Shown piece by piece: positions 1 through 18,127 of a DNA stretch of 64,000 nucleotides (positions within the stretch are counted from its first letter, which is position 1; each line of letters starts with the position of its first letter). The stretch comes from Marchantia polymorpha subsp. ruderalis. Lineage: Eukaryota > Streptophyta > Marchantiopsida > Marchantiales > Marchantiaceae. The notes below the pieces were generated by a model. That model did not search any database. It saw nothing but the letters and a program-made list of their open reading frames with translations, and was not told the DNA's origin. Position numbers and translations under genes: made by a program. The stretch is taken from NCBI GenBank assembly GCA_037833965.1, contig AP031352.1, positions 24,718,501-24,782,500 of the forward strand, written 5' to 3'.

Positions 1-788
1 TAACTATCAGATTTTCAAACTGAATAGTTTCAGTATTTTCACAAAAGATATCCATATCCCCAGCATGAGGGTTTACACCAAACGAGGTAAGAATTACTAT
101 TATTGTCCGTTGCGTGCTACAAAACATAACCTGAGTTATAGAAGACGTCTACGGACTTCAGTGCGGACGGTCTTCGCAGTGTCTCACTATGGTACAATTT
201 CTCATCAAACCAATAGTCTCATCCAATATACAACACTTCGACACCAGTCGTACGATTGAGCGCATGTCGAAGGATAAAGCACTTCAAATTTTAATTCATA
301 TTCACATTTGTCCAGTAGGTTGCCAAATACGGCACGAACTAATTAAGAGTCTAAGGGGAATAACACATAGTACTTGATGCAACTTTAGCATAGGGCTGAA
401 TTTCCGCTGTAAGCCATTTGCAATAAGACAAGACCTAACTTGGAACATTCGTCCAAGTTTGAAGTCAAATCCTGAATCTGTGTACAGCATGAGATCTGGG
501 TCTGATGCGTTCATTTCCCTGCACTATGAGTTTCTTTGCATCCAGAAGACATAATTTGAGTGCCAACCCCTGTACGAAGGCAGCCAACTACTTCTTCAGA
601 TGAATCTTATGATGCTTAGAAGTATGAACTTATCACTAATTTACAGCTACTATGTAAAGAGACCTATAAAGGACAGCTCCTATATTCACGAAGAATTGAA
701 CATATTTGACATGTTTGAACAAGAAAACAGCATCCATCAAATCATTAAGAAAATAAGTAAATCTCATTAGAAGCGAAGTATGACTTAC
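1..788 (-). other. PHYLLO intron 15, running off the left edge
   Basis: The exon ending at 789 is followed on the minus strand by a clean GTAAGT-type donor. I looked for the next expected MenD segment, the thiamine-diphosphate enzyme motif around APGSRSSPL, and did not find it in any frame down to position 1. The next exon must therefore lie outside the window. Short open frames here have no homology to MenD and are treated as chance. Confidence 0.6.
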
Positions 789-7514
<6,726 letters not shown>

Positions 7515-8810
7515 GGCGAAAATTTCAGCTCTGTTTGTCAACTTACTCGGACTTCAAAGTGGAACAGAGTGGAGCTCGAAGATCCACTCTATTTGCACAA
7601 TCGGACTTGGGGAATCCGGACAAATTCCTCCAGCAGCTCCAGCTCTTCCGAGCCAAGTGAATGGATTTACAGATCTCCCTGACATATATTACCTTCCCCG
7701 CAGATTTCCTCAATTTGATCCTCTGCTACGGCTCAATGCCAATTCCGCAACGTCTTCAACATTCCGCCCGCTCCAGAATGTGGCGAGCTCCTCGTGTCAA
7801 AGTACCCATTCAATTTGTTCGTGGCATTCCACAATCTGAGCTGTGTCTCGTCGCTCCTGGACATCATTAAATTTGACAGTCGAAGCCTACCATGTCTAAT
7901 TCCAGATAGCTGCGGCAGACGAACATTCGCACCACAGTAGATGTGCACGCGAGAATTCAAAATCCGCGCGCCGCCACGCTTCGAATTGAACCGAACGAGG
8001 CGAAGAACCCGACTTCCCTCGACAGGGGCAGAGTGTGCGAGCCACACTGTCGACACAATGCAGATTCCTGTCCAGGGGGGAGTCCGAACGCAGACCGTCG
8101 CGCACTGTAATCGATTTAGAGCCGGAGCAGGCAATCGCGGGGTGAGCTACACTGTTAAGCCAATCGCCTCTGGATTTTGGATGACGGGTGGGCCCCAGAG
8201 GCGCTCAGGATCTTCGCCCGCTTCCGTGGCAGCCCCGGGCGCTGCGAGATCATCCTCTATGCCCAACAAGTTCCGTCCGTCTCGTCTCCACGAGACCAAC
8301 CGAACCTGCAGCGCCTGCTTCCATGCACTTGAGTCCTACAAATGCCGAGCCTATCTATTTACGCACACTCTCGGCAGTACGTGGAACGCTCGTGCCACAA
8401 TCTGACAAGACAAGCTTTCGTTTCTCCGCGCGCGGAGTTACCCTTTTTCTGTTGCTCTCATTTGTCCTGATGCCCATGTAAAAGGCATGCAATCAAAAGC
8501 TTGTGTGCGCCATGGCGTTTCTGCCTCTATGCTTTCCCTCAGCCGACTCCAAATCCGCCTGAGCCGTCAGACGAAGCGGATCGGTAAATCTGCTGGGGCT
8601 TGACTTCGACTCTTCACGGCTTCCAGAACCTCGATCTTGTCCAATGGCGTAGACCGACCCGAGCAGTGGAACCTTCTTCTCGAGCAGGCCCGGCGAAGTT
8701 TGCGACAAATTGCAAACGTGTCGTCATGCCAAACCAGGGAACCCATATTTCTGTGCGGGTGAGGATAATTCCATAACCTGCTGCTGCTGCTGGTTTGGAG
8801 GTTCTTTCAT
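7515..8810 (-). promoter_or_regulatory. PHYLLO upstream region and probable 5' leader
   Basis: This is a stretch of higher G+C than the DNA further upstream, lying directly before the PHYLLO start codon. It has open frames on both strands (for example minus 7733-8134), as expected by chance in GC-rich DNA. None resembles a known protein or joins PHYLLO by a consensus splice pair. I assign it as promoter and 5' untranslated region by position. No TATA box could be chosen with confidence. Confidence 0.4.
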
Positions 8811-9720
8811 CGATGCGATGTCACATTGTGCAGCTGAACTGTCACCCCCGTGACATCAGCAGCATACGTTCTGCTTCTAGCGTCCGCCAGCTTGTCCTTG
8901 TCACAAGCGTTGTCACCCGCTGGCAAGCTAGTGATACAGGAAACGATGGGTAGAACCTCGTCGAGAAATACATGGATGGGACCAAAAGGGTCAGATTGCG
9001 TTGAGTCCATAAGCACTTCAGATAGTGTGACTATCTACTTCAAACCCTCTCATTCAACCAGAGTTTCATTACTATACAGAATATGAAAATAAGACATAAA
9101 GAATGCCATAAATATATTAGAGAGACATTATTATATCAAATTGGATTCTCGTAACTCTTTCATATAAATATTGATATTCATTAGAATCGAGCATGCGAAC
9201 GTTGAAATAGAAAAGTTTATTATTAATTATTAATTATATCTTATAGTATTCTTATCTTCCACATAAATTTGGGTTTATTGAGATTCTGGAAAATTCTTGC
9301 ATCAGAAGATAACATCTTTAGAGATAAAATCATGAAAAAAAGATTTCAAACTTTGTGTATAATTGTTCCGCAACAGTAATTACATGTAAAAGAACTTGTA
9401 ATACTGTACTTCTAGTTTTTAGATATGTTCCAATAATATTCTAATTATGCAATACATCTCATAACAAGATGTCAAGGTTTATGTAATAGGATTTGTTTCT
9501 AATATAAAAATATAATAATAACTTTAATGTCCAAGCCTTAACTTTGTTAAGCTGTATTGATAGACACGTGTCTTTTAAAAACTATGAGATTTTTATTATT
9601 TCTATGACTTCGCGCAAAATCTTACAACTCATGTTGTGTGCTTTCAAGGCATTACTTTATCATTAACAGTCATATATTTAATCCAAATTCCAATTGTTAC
9701 ATAAGTTTTCGTTATAGAAT
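8811..9720. other. Intergenic, becoming AT-rich
   Basis: The sequence falls from moderate G+C near 8810 to strongly AT-rich after about 9090. I see no exon with coding similarity, no RNA gene and no clear repeat in it. Confidence 0.5.
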
Positions 9721-10610
9721 GTCTCTCTATTGAAGAACATATGTCAAAACTCTTGCAAGATTTTCAAAGTTATTTTTAACCGTCTCTAATATCTCGTTTC
9801 ATTTTTGGGTATTGAATGATGTCACATAAAAATCTCATCTCAATCAATTGGGAGATCCTTGAACTGACCGCATGGACTTCTTTTGCAGCTTTTTAAAATT
9901 TTTGAGATTTAAATTGAATTCCATTTTTGAAAATAAATTCTAGCAAGATACGTGTGCTACTCTACTGTCGAACATATGTCAAAACTCTTGTAGGATTTTC
10001 AAAGACTAAGGACTCATTTCATTTTTTTGGTATTGAATGATGTCACATAAAAATCTCATCTCAATCAATTGGGAGATCCTTGAACTGACCGCATGGACTT
10101 CTTTTGCAGCTTTTTAAAATTTTTGAGATTTAAATTGAATTTCATTTTTGAAAATAAATTCTAGCAAGATACGTGTGCTACTCCACTGTCGAACATATGT
10201 CAAAACTCTTGCAGGATTTTCAAAGACTAAGGACTCATTTCATTTTTTTTGGTATTGAATGATGTCACATAAAAACCTCATCTCAATCACTTGGGAGATC
10301 CTTGAACTGACCGCATGGACTTCTTTTGCAGCTTTTTAAAATGTTTGAGATTTAAATTGAATTTCATTTTTGAAAATAAATTCTAGCAAGATACGTGTGC
10401 TACTCTACTGTCAAACATATGTCAAAACTCTTGCAGGATTTTCAAAGATATCTTCAACCTACTCTAAAGTCTCATTTCATTATTGGGTACTGAATCATTT
10501 CACATAAAAATCTCATCTCAATTAATTGGGAGGATCTTGAATTGACCTCATGGACTTCTTTTTCAGTTTTTTAAATTTCTATATATTCTAGCAAGATACT
10601 TGTATTACAA
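9721..10610. repeat. Tandem repeat, four units of about 222-235 bp
   Basis: The motif AACATATGTCAAAACTCTTG recurs at about 9736, 9971, 10192 and 10414 (spacing 235, 221 and 222 bp). Units 1 to 3 are nearly identical over long stretches, including GATGTCACATAAAAA and GAACTGACCGCATGGACTTC. Unit 4 is more diverged and decays near 10600. The high identity of the inner units points to fairly recent local duplication. The unit has no open frame of note. It lies between the divergent genes PHYLLO and PRD1. Confidence 0.92.
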
Positions 10611-11700
10611 TGTCATTTACAATTGGAAACAATGCTGCAAGGTGAAGTGAATCCAGAAAGTTTTCCGAAATTCCAATTGTACTGTTCAACTCGAAGTCAA
10701 TTTACCTATATATTTTAACATGATGATACATCATTCCATCGATCCTACTATTGACCAACATTTGTGAACTAATGGTAGATTTGAAGTCACGTCAAGAAGA
10801 CTCATTGGTTCAAACCTCAATACTAATGATAATGAACATGTGGTTTTCATATTCAACATAGCTAAATTAGCTTCATTTTGATTACAAACTACAATTAATC
10901 TAAACATCCAACTCAATCATCTTAAAACCATTTCATACGAAATCAACTTTACATTTCAAAACTAAATAGTAAAAATGAAATTAACATCATCTAATAAATA
11001 TGAATTATTAAGATCAGGTAGTATTTTTAAAATATAAACATAACACAGTATCACTAAAACGAAAACATTATTTGACTAATATACATAAGAAGTGGCTGTA
11101 GTTGCTGTATTATCCTAAAGATAAATGTACACAATGCAAGTATATAGGTACATCACGGGAAACATCATGAACCCGTTTGAAAAGGAGAAGTCGACAAAGA
11201 GTATATTACCAATCTTACAAGTTGTACTATAATAAGGATTTGGAGGTGGCAGTTAGCAAGATTTGTGCAACACAAGTTAGTCTTCGTCACGGATTCGTAG
11301 CCTCTCCTCCATAATTCCAGATCAACAGAACATGAAAATTCACACGGGCAAGAAATATCGAAACTTTTGTTTTCCATGAGACCATTGTGATTGGAAGCTC
11401 AGTCATTACTTTTAACGTGCATTTTATTTTTAAATTTGAGAACCATCGGTGTATCGATTACTGTAAGAATATATATTGTTCAAACGCCTTAAAGTGACGG
11501 TAATACTGTATATCATTTTTGACAGGGTTATCTAAAGTGTTGATTGGGGCAAAAGGATTTTGCACCATCCAAAGTGTTTTTAAACTTTAAAAAATACGTT
11601 TGAAAAGAATGCATCATCGAGCATTCGATATATAAATAATTTGAATTTCTATTAAGGCTTCTAAACATAATTGGAGGTAAAATGAAATGAACTGAAAGCT
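10611..11700. other. AT-rich intergenic DNA
   Basis: Nothing gene-like was found. Open frames are short and show no family motif. The segment separates the tandem repeat from the GC-richer upstream region of PRD1. Confidence 0.5.
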
Positions 11701-12795
11701 AACTAAATACCTGGCGGAGATGATGAAGTCGAGACTATGAGAAACTTCGAATCCGCGCAGAATCTCAAGGAGTTACGTGACGGAAAGATGCCGCGGCCAG
11801 CTTCACCGTTCCACTTACGCGCGGCCCACAATCGAATTCGAATTCGAACTCATACCCATTCGTCCCCCATCCGCTCGCAGCTCTCGTGCTTTGAATCTGG
11901 TCGGATCTACCGGATCTACCGGGTATGTACAGTGCTTGAACGCGTCCCGGCAACGTGAATCGCTAAGGCCTCGAGGGAGACCCCGGGGCTGCGTGATGCC
12001 CTCGATGGCTCTAAATGCGCAGAAGGTCGGTCTGACGCAAACACTTGCACTTGTCTGCGTGAAGCTTGCATCTTCTCGTTGGGAAGGTGAGCATTGAATG
12101 ACGGATGAGATAAGCAAAGGTCTGCGTTTTACGAGCTCCAGTGGTTGTCGCTGAACGATTGAATAGAGGAATGTGAAGACGAAATTATTTGCGCGCGTGG
12201 CGTTTGTATGTATTGGACGCCATTCTTTTATACGGATGACGACACAAGTTGTCGTAAGTTCACAATTACTTGCGTTGGTGCTTCTCAAAACAAAACGTGC
12301 TACCCGTTCACTACTGCGCTGACTTTTCTTCTTGGTGCGATCAAATCTTGCGCCAAACCAACGTGCCACAAGGAGATCAAACTTCGCAATAGGCGGTTTG
12401 AAAATTTCATTGTTACAAATCATTTGGATATTGCAGGTTTGAGCCTAGTGATTGAATAATTGCAAGGCATATTGATTTGGACGAAGTACTCAAATGGGAA
12501 TGAAAAGCCAGACATAAGTTTTTGAGGATGAACATGTAACATGCTGGAGGTGTATGTTATTATATTCAAACGTTGTCCAGCGTCTAAAAATCAAGGGTAT
12601 AGAAACAGGTATGAATCGATGGGACTCGCAATAATTACATGTTGAATTTATGATTATGAAAGCTGTTGAGGTATACGGGATCCCAAGATCTCATGTATAT
12701 GGGTGGAAGAATAATTTGCATGCACAAGTCAGAGCTTACAGCCTTTTCCTCATTGACATTTTCAGATTCTGTGACGTGCACTCGAATACTAAGGA
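11701..12795 (+). promoter_or_regulatory. PRD1 upstream region and probable 5' leader
   Basis: G+C rises at about 11700, as expected for the promoter and leader of the PRD1 gene at 12796. Open frames on both strands (minus 11815-12423, 202 codons; plus 11777-12097) overlap each other and show no recognisable domain, so I do not call them genes. An in-frame TAA at 12790-12792 lies directly before the chosen PRD1 start. A possible acceptor (ATTTTCAG, ending about 12764) may bring in an upstream noncoding exon. Confidence 0.4.
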
Positions 12796-15700
12796 ATGGC
12801 ACAGTGGTCGACCTATGGAAACTTTGACAGAAATACAGAGTTGGAACACTGTTGCCGCGCAGGTCACAGTAGTTCGTTTCTGTTGCATGCAGAAAGCAGT
12901 GGTCGTATTTGTCTTCAATGTCTCTCTAATCTGATCAGCGACCGTTCTTCTTTCCTCATCCATCGAATTTATGCAATTGATGAGTTTTTGACGGCGTTAA
13001 AGGACGATCAGTTTTCAACTGAGCTGATGGTTTATCATGTCCACTTGCTCATCACTCCGCTCTCTGAAGCAATTGGTTCAAGTGACGACGCTGCATTTAG
13101 CAAAAAAATAATGGATGCGGTCCTTGTCATCTGTCAGTTAGGTGACAGTTGTGGCAAGTCTCTTGTAGAAGAATTTTTACTTCAGATTACTAATCAAATC
13201 AGCAACCGGTCTCAGTGGAACCCAGCTCAGTACCATATTGTAAGCTCCCTGATCCAAAGAACTTGTGCAACTAATCATCAGGGGAATATCACTATTAAGA
13301 AGAAGCCAAGTCAAAAGCTTATAGATTTCGGTTTAGACCTATTATTGTGTTTCGGATTTAATTACAGTTTACAATCTCTTTCCTTCTTATTCAAACTTTC
13401 ATGAACAATGCCTAAAATATCAGTACTTACTTCATCTGATGTCGTAGCTGCATTTATTGGGACTATTGTTGGAGACCTATTGCCAAGAAAACGACGATAT
13501 TCCAGAAATTAAGAACGAGAGAAGTTTTTTTGCTAACCTGATTTCTGGCCTTCAAATCTCGGGGTAAACTGTTTTCCAATACTTCACACCGAACAATATT
13601 GTTCTATGAAATCCGTGTCATCTCAATCTTAATAACCTATATGTCATCTAAATTTCCAAGGGAATTATAATGTTTTGAGTATGGAAACTATCATACTGAA
13701 ACGTGCATTTTATCCGGAAACTGATAGTGCATTTTGATTTTGAAATTAGATCATACGTCTCCTAGTTGTTCACTAAGTTCAGTGTACCCTGTGTTCTAGA
13801 GCCGAGTTTCAAGGCGAGGTGCTGTACGTTTTATACAAAGTAGCATCGTTTCAAAATGGTACAGAACAGCTTCTTCGCCATTGCCCAAAAGTTTGTGAAG
13901 AAACAATATACGCCTTACTGAAGACCGACAGTGACGAATTAAGGATCAACTCTTTAGGTAAAGGTCCTTTATTTGCTCAAGGAAAGAGATATCAGATAGT
14001 CAGTTTCAATGCCCAGCCCCCCGAACATTTCTGATTCTCAAAGACATGCACATGGCGGTAGCTGACCACATGATCTGGATATGTACATAGCTCTTCTCAA
14101 CACTCTGGCTGAACGCTCAGTGTTTAAGATAAAATTATCTTCGGAATCGGAGGATGAAGGGTGTCGACTTCCACTGAATAGCGGAAGTACATGCAATCAA
14201 ACACTGTCCCTGGCAAATACATTCATTGAGGCAATGAAAGTTTGTCTTCTATCTTCCGACAACCAAGTTCAGGCATCTGCTCTCCATTTGATCAGCGTAT
14301 TGTATTCAGATAGAATTTGCTTCCAAGATGAGCTTCAAGATCTTGTTGAGGGAGGTATTCTGGACTACGTGGTTGAAGTCTTAAGGCTCTCAGGTAAGAT
14401 ACTTACTATTACATTGTTGGAACGGAATTTCGGGTTGTCAGGGATGCTAACACGCAATAAACGCTTTATAAATCCAACTTATACTCTTCCTTTTCAATAT
14501 CAGTCTTAACGGTTTTATCCTCCGAATGTTGCTTTTTTGCAGGTGATCGGGAGGCTCTCCAGTCGTTGGCCTTGGATGTACTCATTTTGCTGTCATACGC
14601 GAAGCTTTCATTCATGCGTCGGTTCCCATTACTGATACAGACATTGATTCATGTTCTTGAAAAAACCACAGATTCACCGTATTATCGGTTGCAAAGTAAA
14701 ATACTTGATCTGCTATCTGAAGGTCTAGCTCAGAGCCCAGGCATGCTACAGACGGCTCCCGCTGAGCAACTCCTCTCTATCCTCTCGAAATTAGTTGAAG
14801 AATGCAAAATTATTATGGATCAGAGTGTCGAGGATGGTGACGATGTCCGACTTCCACCAACATTTACTGGTCTATGTTCAGCCCTTGCTCTTCTTATTGA
14901 AGACCCACGTATTTCCCTTCAGCCGAAGACTTCCCACATGCTTCAAACTGCTGCTTCATATGCCGCAATACTAGCGGCAGTGGACGTTAAAACGAGTACA
15001 GATTTATCTAGTTTAAAGGCTGCTGTATTCCTTGTCCACGCTGTGTTAGGCTATAACCAGAGACAGATACTTCAAAACAAGTCAGTTAGCCTAATCCAAG
15101 GAAACCTTGTAGAAGTATGTGAGAGATACGTGCTTCCTGCCTTGAAGGAAAATCTGGATATGGTGGAAGATGTAGATCTTATATTAATAGTTTTCAACAC
15201 CTTCACTCTTATCTTGAGAACGGACATAGCAGACCACAAGGCTGATACATTTCCCCAAAAACTAGCCCTTAATAAGGTCTTTACACTAGCTTACGAATTG
15301 TTGGCTCGCTTTCCAGATCCTGTACTGAAAGACAATCTTTACCGTTTTTTGGGTTCTTTGATCTCAAGACTTGAAGGAGACCGGTTTGAAGATCATATCG
15401 TTAATGCTTTTCAGAGTCTGCCTTCTGATCTCACCAGTCTCCTGGCAGTACTAGAGCAAAGGATCAAGGGACAAGAGCAACTGATTTCAGCCCAGCATGC
15501 AATAATCTGGATTCTTTATACGAGCTCTGCTTGTAATGATAGGTATAATTCGATACGTGGAGGCATAAGTTCGTTGTGAAATATCAATCATAACTTGATG
15601 TCTCGTCGTCTGTTATTGCATGTCAATAGACCTCACATGAGGATGCCATACTGATGAGATGAGATATACTCGATCTGATGCCATGTATCGAAATGTTTTA

Positions 15701-18127
15701 GTTGGAATTCTAAGAATTCTAATCGGACGGATGTCATGCAGACTGGCTTCGGAGGCTGAGATTATTCCATCTTTGGAGCAGCATCTTCTTGTAAATAAAG
15801 GCTCAACACTAGTGGATTCTTCAGCTTCAAAGCAAACTCTGATAATGTTTATTGAACTTTACGTCGGTAACAAAATACCTCTTGAAATTAGGAATATATC
15901 TTGCAGCTATGAAGCAGAGATGATTTTCGATGCCATCTTAAATAACTCAGATGGCATTAGTCTGCTTTCTGCAGAGACCCCGAAGACTATTCTTAGATGG
16001 TTCTTACAAAGAGATTCGTTGAGGGAATTTACTATGAGGCAGATTTTTGCATGGTTCACCTTGGCTGAAGATATGTTCTTACAAGAGGACAAAGAAGTTA
16101 CCTCATCATCATCAGATTTCCTGGGAGGAAAAAGGGACTCCGAGCATCTAAGGGCTCTTTCCGAGCTTATTGCCGAAGAAGCCTGTGGTACAATCTTGCT
16201 TGTTTCATTGTTCCACAGAGTTGTCGATCAGGGTGATGATGATGGAATCAAAGTCGTGGTTCGGGCACTGACAAATATAGCCCGTATGGCTTCGGGTGTC
16301 GGATATCAGCTACTATGTTACAATTTTGAACTCAGCTTGCTCCCAGTGATTCACCCCCAAAATGTGAATACTTCTAACGATACTCGAAAGTTTTGTGTGG
16401 TTCTCCTGTTTCAAATGTTGTACGAGTTTAATAACGAAGTGGAGGTCTTGGTTGAGAGATCTTGGCTTGATGTGGCTAACCAGGTGAGACGATCTAAACT
16501 TTTGTCCTTTTTCTTCGTTTCAAATCTTTGGCTGAAATGACACGAGTCCTGGTACACTTGATATTGAAAAATTCTCAGATTCTATGGGGTCGTACTCATC
16601 TACGTGGAATTGTCTTTTCAGTGTGCCAACTTAATTTTAGTTCATAAAAACGTTACCTTCGACGACAAACTGCTTCCTTTTCTCAGTCTGATCAACCTTA
16701 TACTGTTCAAATCAAATGAAGAAAATTGTCTTGTGGGAGCAGCGGAAGCTTTAGCTTGTAACAGAACTCTTCGCACAAGGCTGGAAGATCATATCCTAAA
16801 GGCATCATCTGAGTGTGTGAACATTTCACAAATTGACCTTATTTCGGCGGAAGCAAAATTGTTATGTGGCGTACTGGTCTTTCATCTGTTGTGGTTGAGA
16901 TGGTGCGTACGTATACCTGTCCATTGCCCATTATTGTCCTTTTAATTGTGCTAAAAGGTTGTTGAACTTGTTCGTAACTTTTGTTGTGAAATTGGCAGGT
17001 CGCTCAAATTCCACTCTGAAAGAAAAAGTGCTCTGACTGCTCATGAAACTCCCTACATTGGTTTCGAAGCTTGTCAATGGTCAACGACTGAAGACTGCAA
17101 CAGATATTATGGAACCTCTGTCACGTGCAAGGAACTGTGCCAGATTGTGTACAACGGTCCTGCAACCTTGAAAGTCCTTAGTTCAGCCTGCATTGCCGAA
17201 ATCTTTTCTCAATTGCACATCGAATGTGATACAGAATCTTCAGATGCAATCAAGAAAATTGATCTACCGAATGCATTTCTCATGTCCATCACGATGACCC
17301 TGCAAGGTTCCATATTAGAAGACTTGGAACTCGTTAGCAGAAATGCGAGCACCAGCTTATTTCTAATTTTACAGAGCCCTGCACTCAATCCTCAACTGAG
17401 AAGAAAGGCGGCAGACAATCCATGGAATCGGATACTGGTTGAACATTTCGTTGACTCTCTTTCTGCGGCAAGGAAGGATGGACGAACATGTACATGTGGA
17501 AGATCTCGTTGTTATGCAGCTCATGTGGTTTTGGGAGTTCTGAGGGTTACTCCAACACCCGAATGGGTGCAAACAGTTTTTTCAAGGAGGATCCTAAGCG
17601 AGATAACAGTCAATCTTTCAGAAGACAAAGTCAGTCCAGTTGTTATATGTATCTTCCATGAGCTCCTCCTTTTGAAATACCTTCCAGACGAACTTGTGAT
17701 AAAGATTCGCAACCTTTTGCAAGTGAGTTTTCCAAGCCATCAATCTTTTCATGAGAAAATTAATTTCTTGCAGTCTCGTTTATGTTTTAAATTTCTTTGA
17801 AGAAAATAGTCAACACCGAAGTTTTCGTTTCTGACTTTGCAGGCCATGAAGAAAAACCTTTACGATTCGGCATGTTCTTTGATCGAAGTAGGGACATCTA
17901 ATACCCACACCAAGCTTTCACACCCGACTGAGTACATCCCTTATATGGAGTCCGATGATTTTCTTCAAAGTGCACTCTTCGAGCTTGTTCTTCAATCCTC
18001 GAGGAAACCAACTGTAAGTCTCTGCCTAGAGACAGATTTTGAGAACATGTCCTTGTACACAACTGGTATCACTTGCATATCTATCATAGACAAATTCATG
18101 CAACTCAGCTCCCTCTCCGTGGAATAA
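12796..18127 (+). CDS. PRD1: PRD1, meiotic double-strand break formation protein (MEI1 homologue)
   Basis: PRD1 acts in the nucleus with SPO11 partners to start meiotic recombination; mouse MEI1 is its relative. Exons: 12796-13330, 13778-13957, 14091-14393, 14543-15542, 15742-16483, 16622-16902, 16999-17722, 17843-18127. Phases agree throughout and the product is about 1349 residues, close to the roughly 1330 I recall for Arabidopsis. It reads as alpha-helical HEAT/ARM-like repeats. Matching blocks include GRICLQCLSNLISD, EVLYVLYK, LPSDLTSLLAVLEQ, YTSSACNDR and SYEAEMIF. The N-terminus has a CRAGH...CLQC pattern, and exon 7 a CTCGRSRC cluster. The first intron is the weakest junction (donor TTCG/GTTTAG, acceptor CTAAG/TTCAG), chosen because it keeps the family alignment. 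A good donor (ACT/GTAAGT at 18014) lies in the last exon; if used, the C-terminus differs and another exon lies downstream. Confidence 0.9.

Noticed and set aside
7733..8134. Minus open frame of 133 codons upstream of PHYLLO as its N-terminus
   Set aside because: It ends in a stop before 7514, has no consensus donor joining PHYLLO, and no family motif; the ATG at 7514 with a transit-like start explains the gene better.
11815..12423. Minus open frame of 202 codons
   Set aside because: No domain is recognisable, it overlaps plus-strand frames in the PRD1 upstream region, and length alone is not enough in GC-rich DNA.
13424..13499. Extra PRD1 exon (SDVVAAFIGTIVGDLLP reading)
   Set aside because: No GT donor occurs before the in-frame TAA at 13510; the direct junction 13330/13778 keeps frame and alignment.
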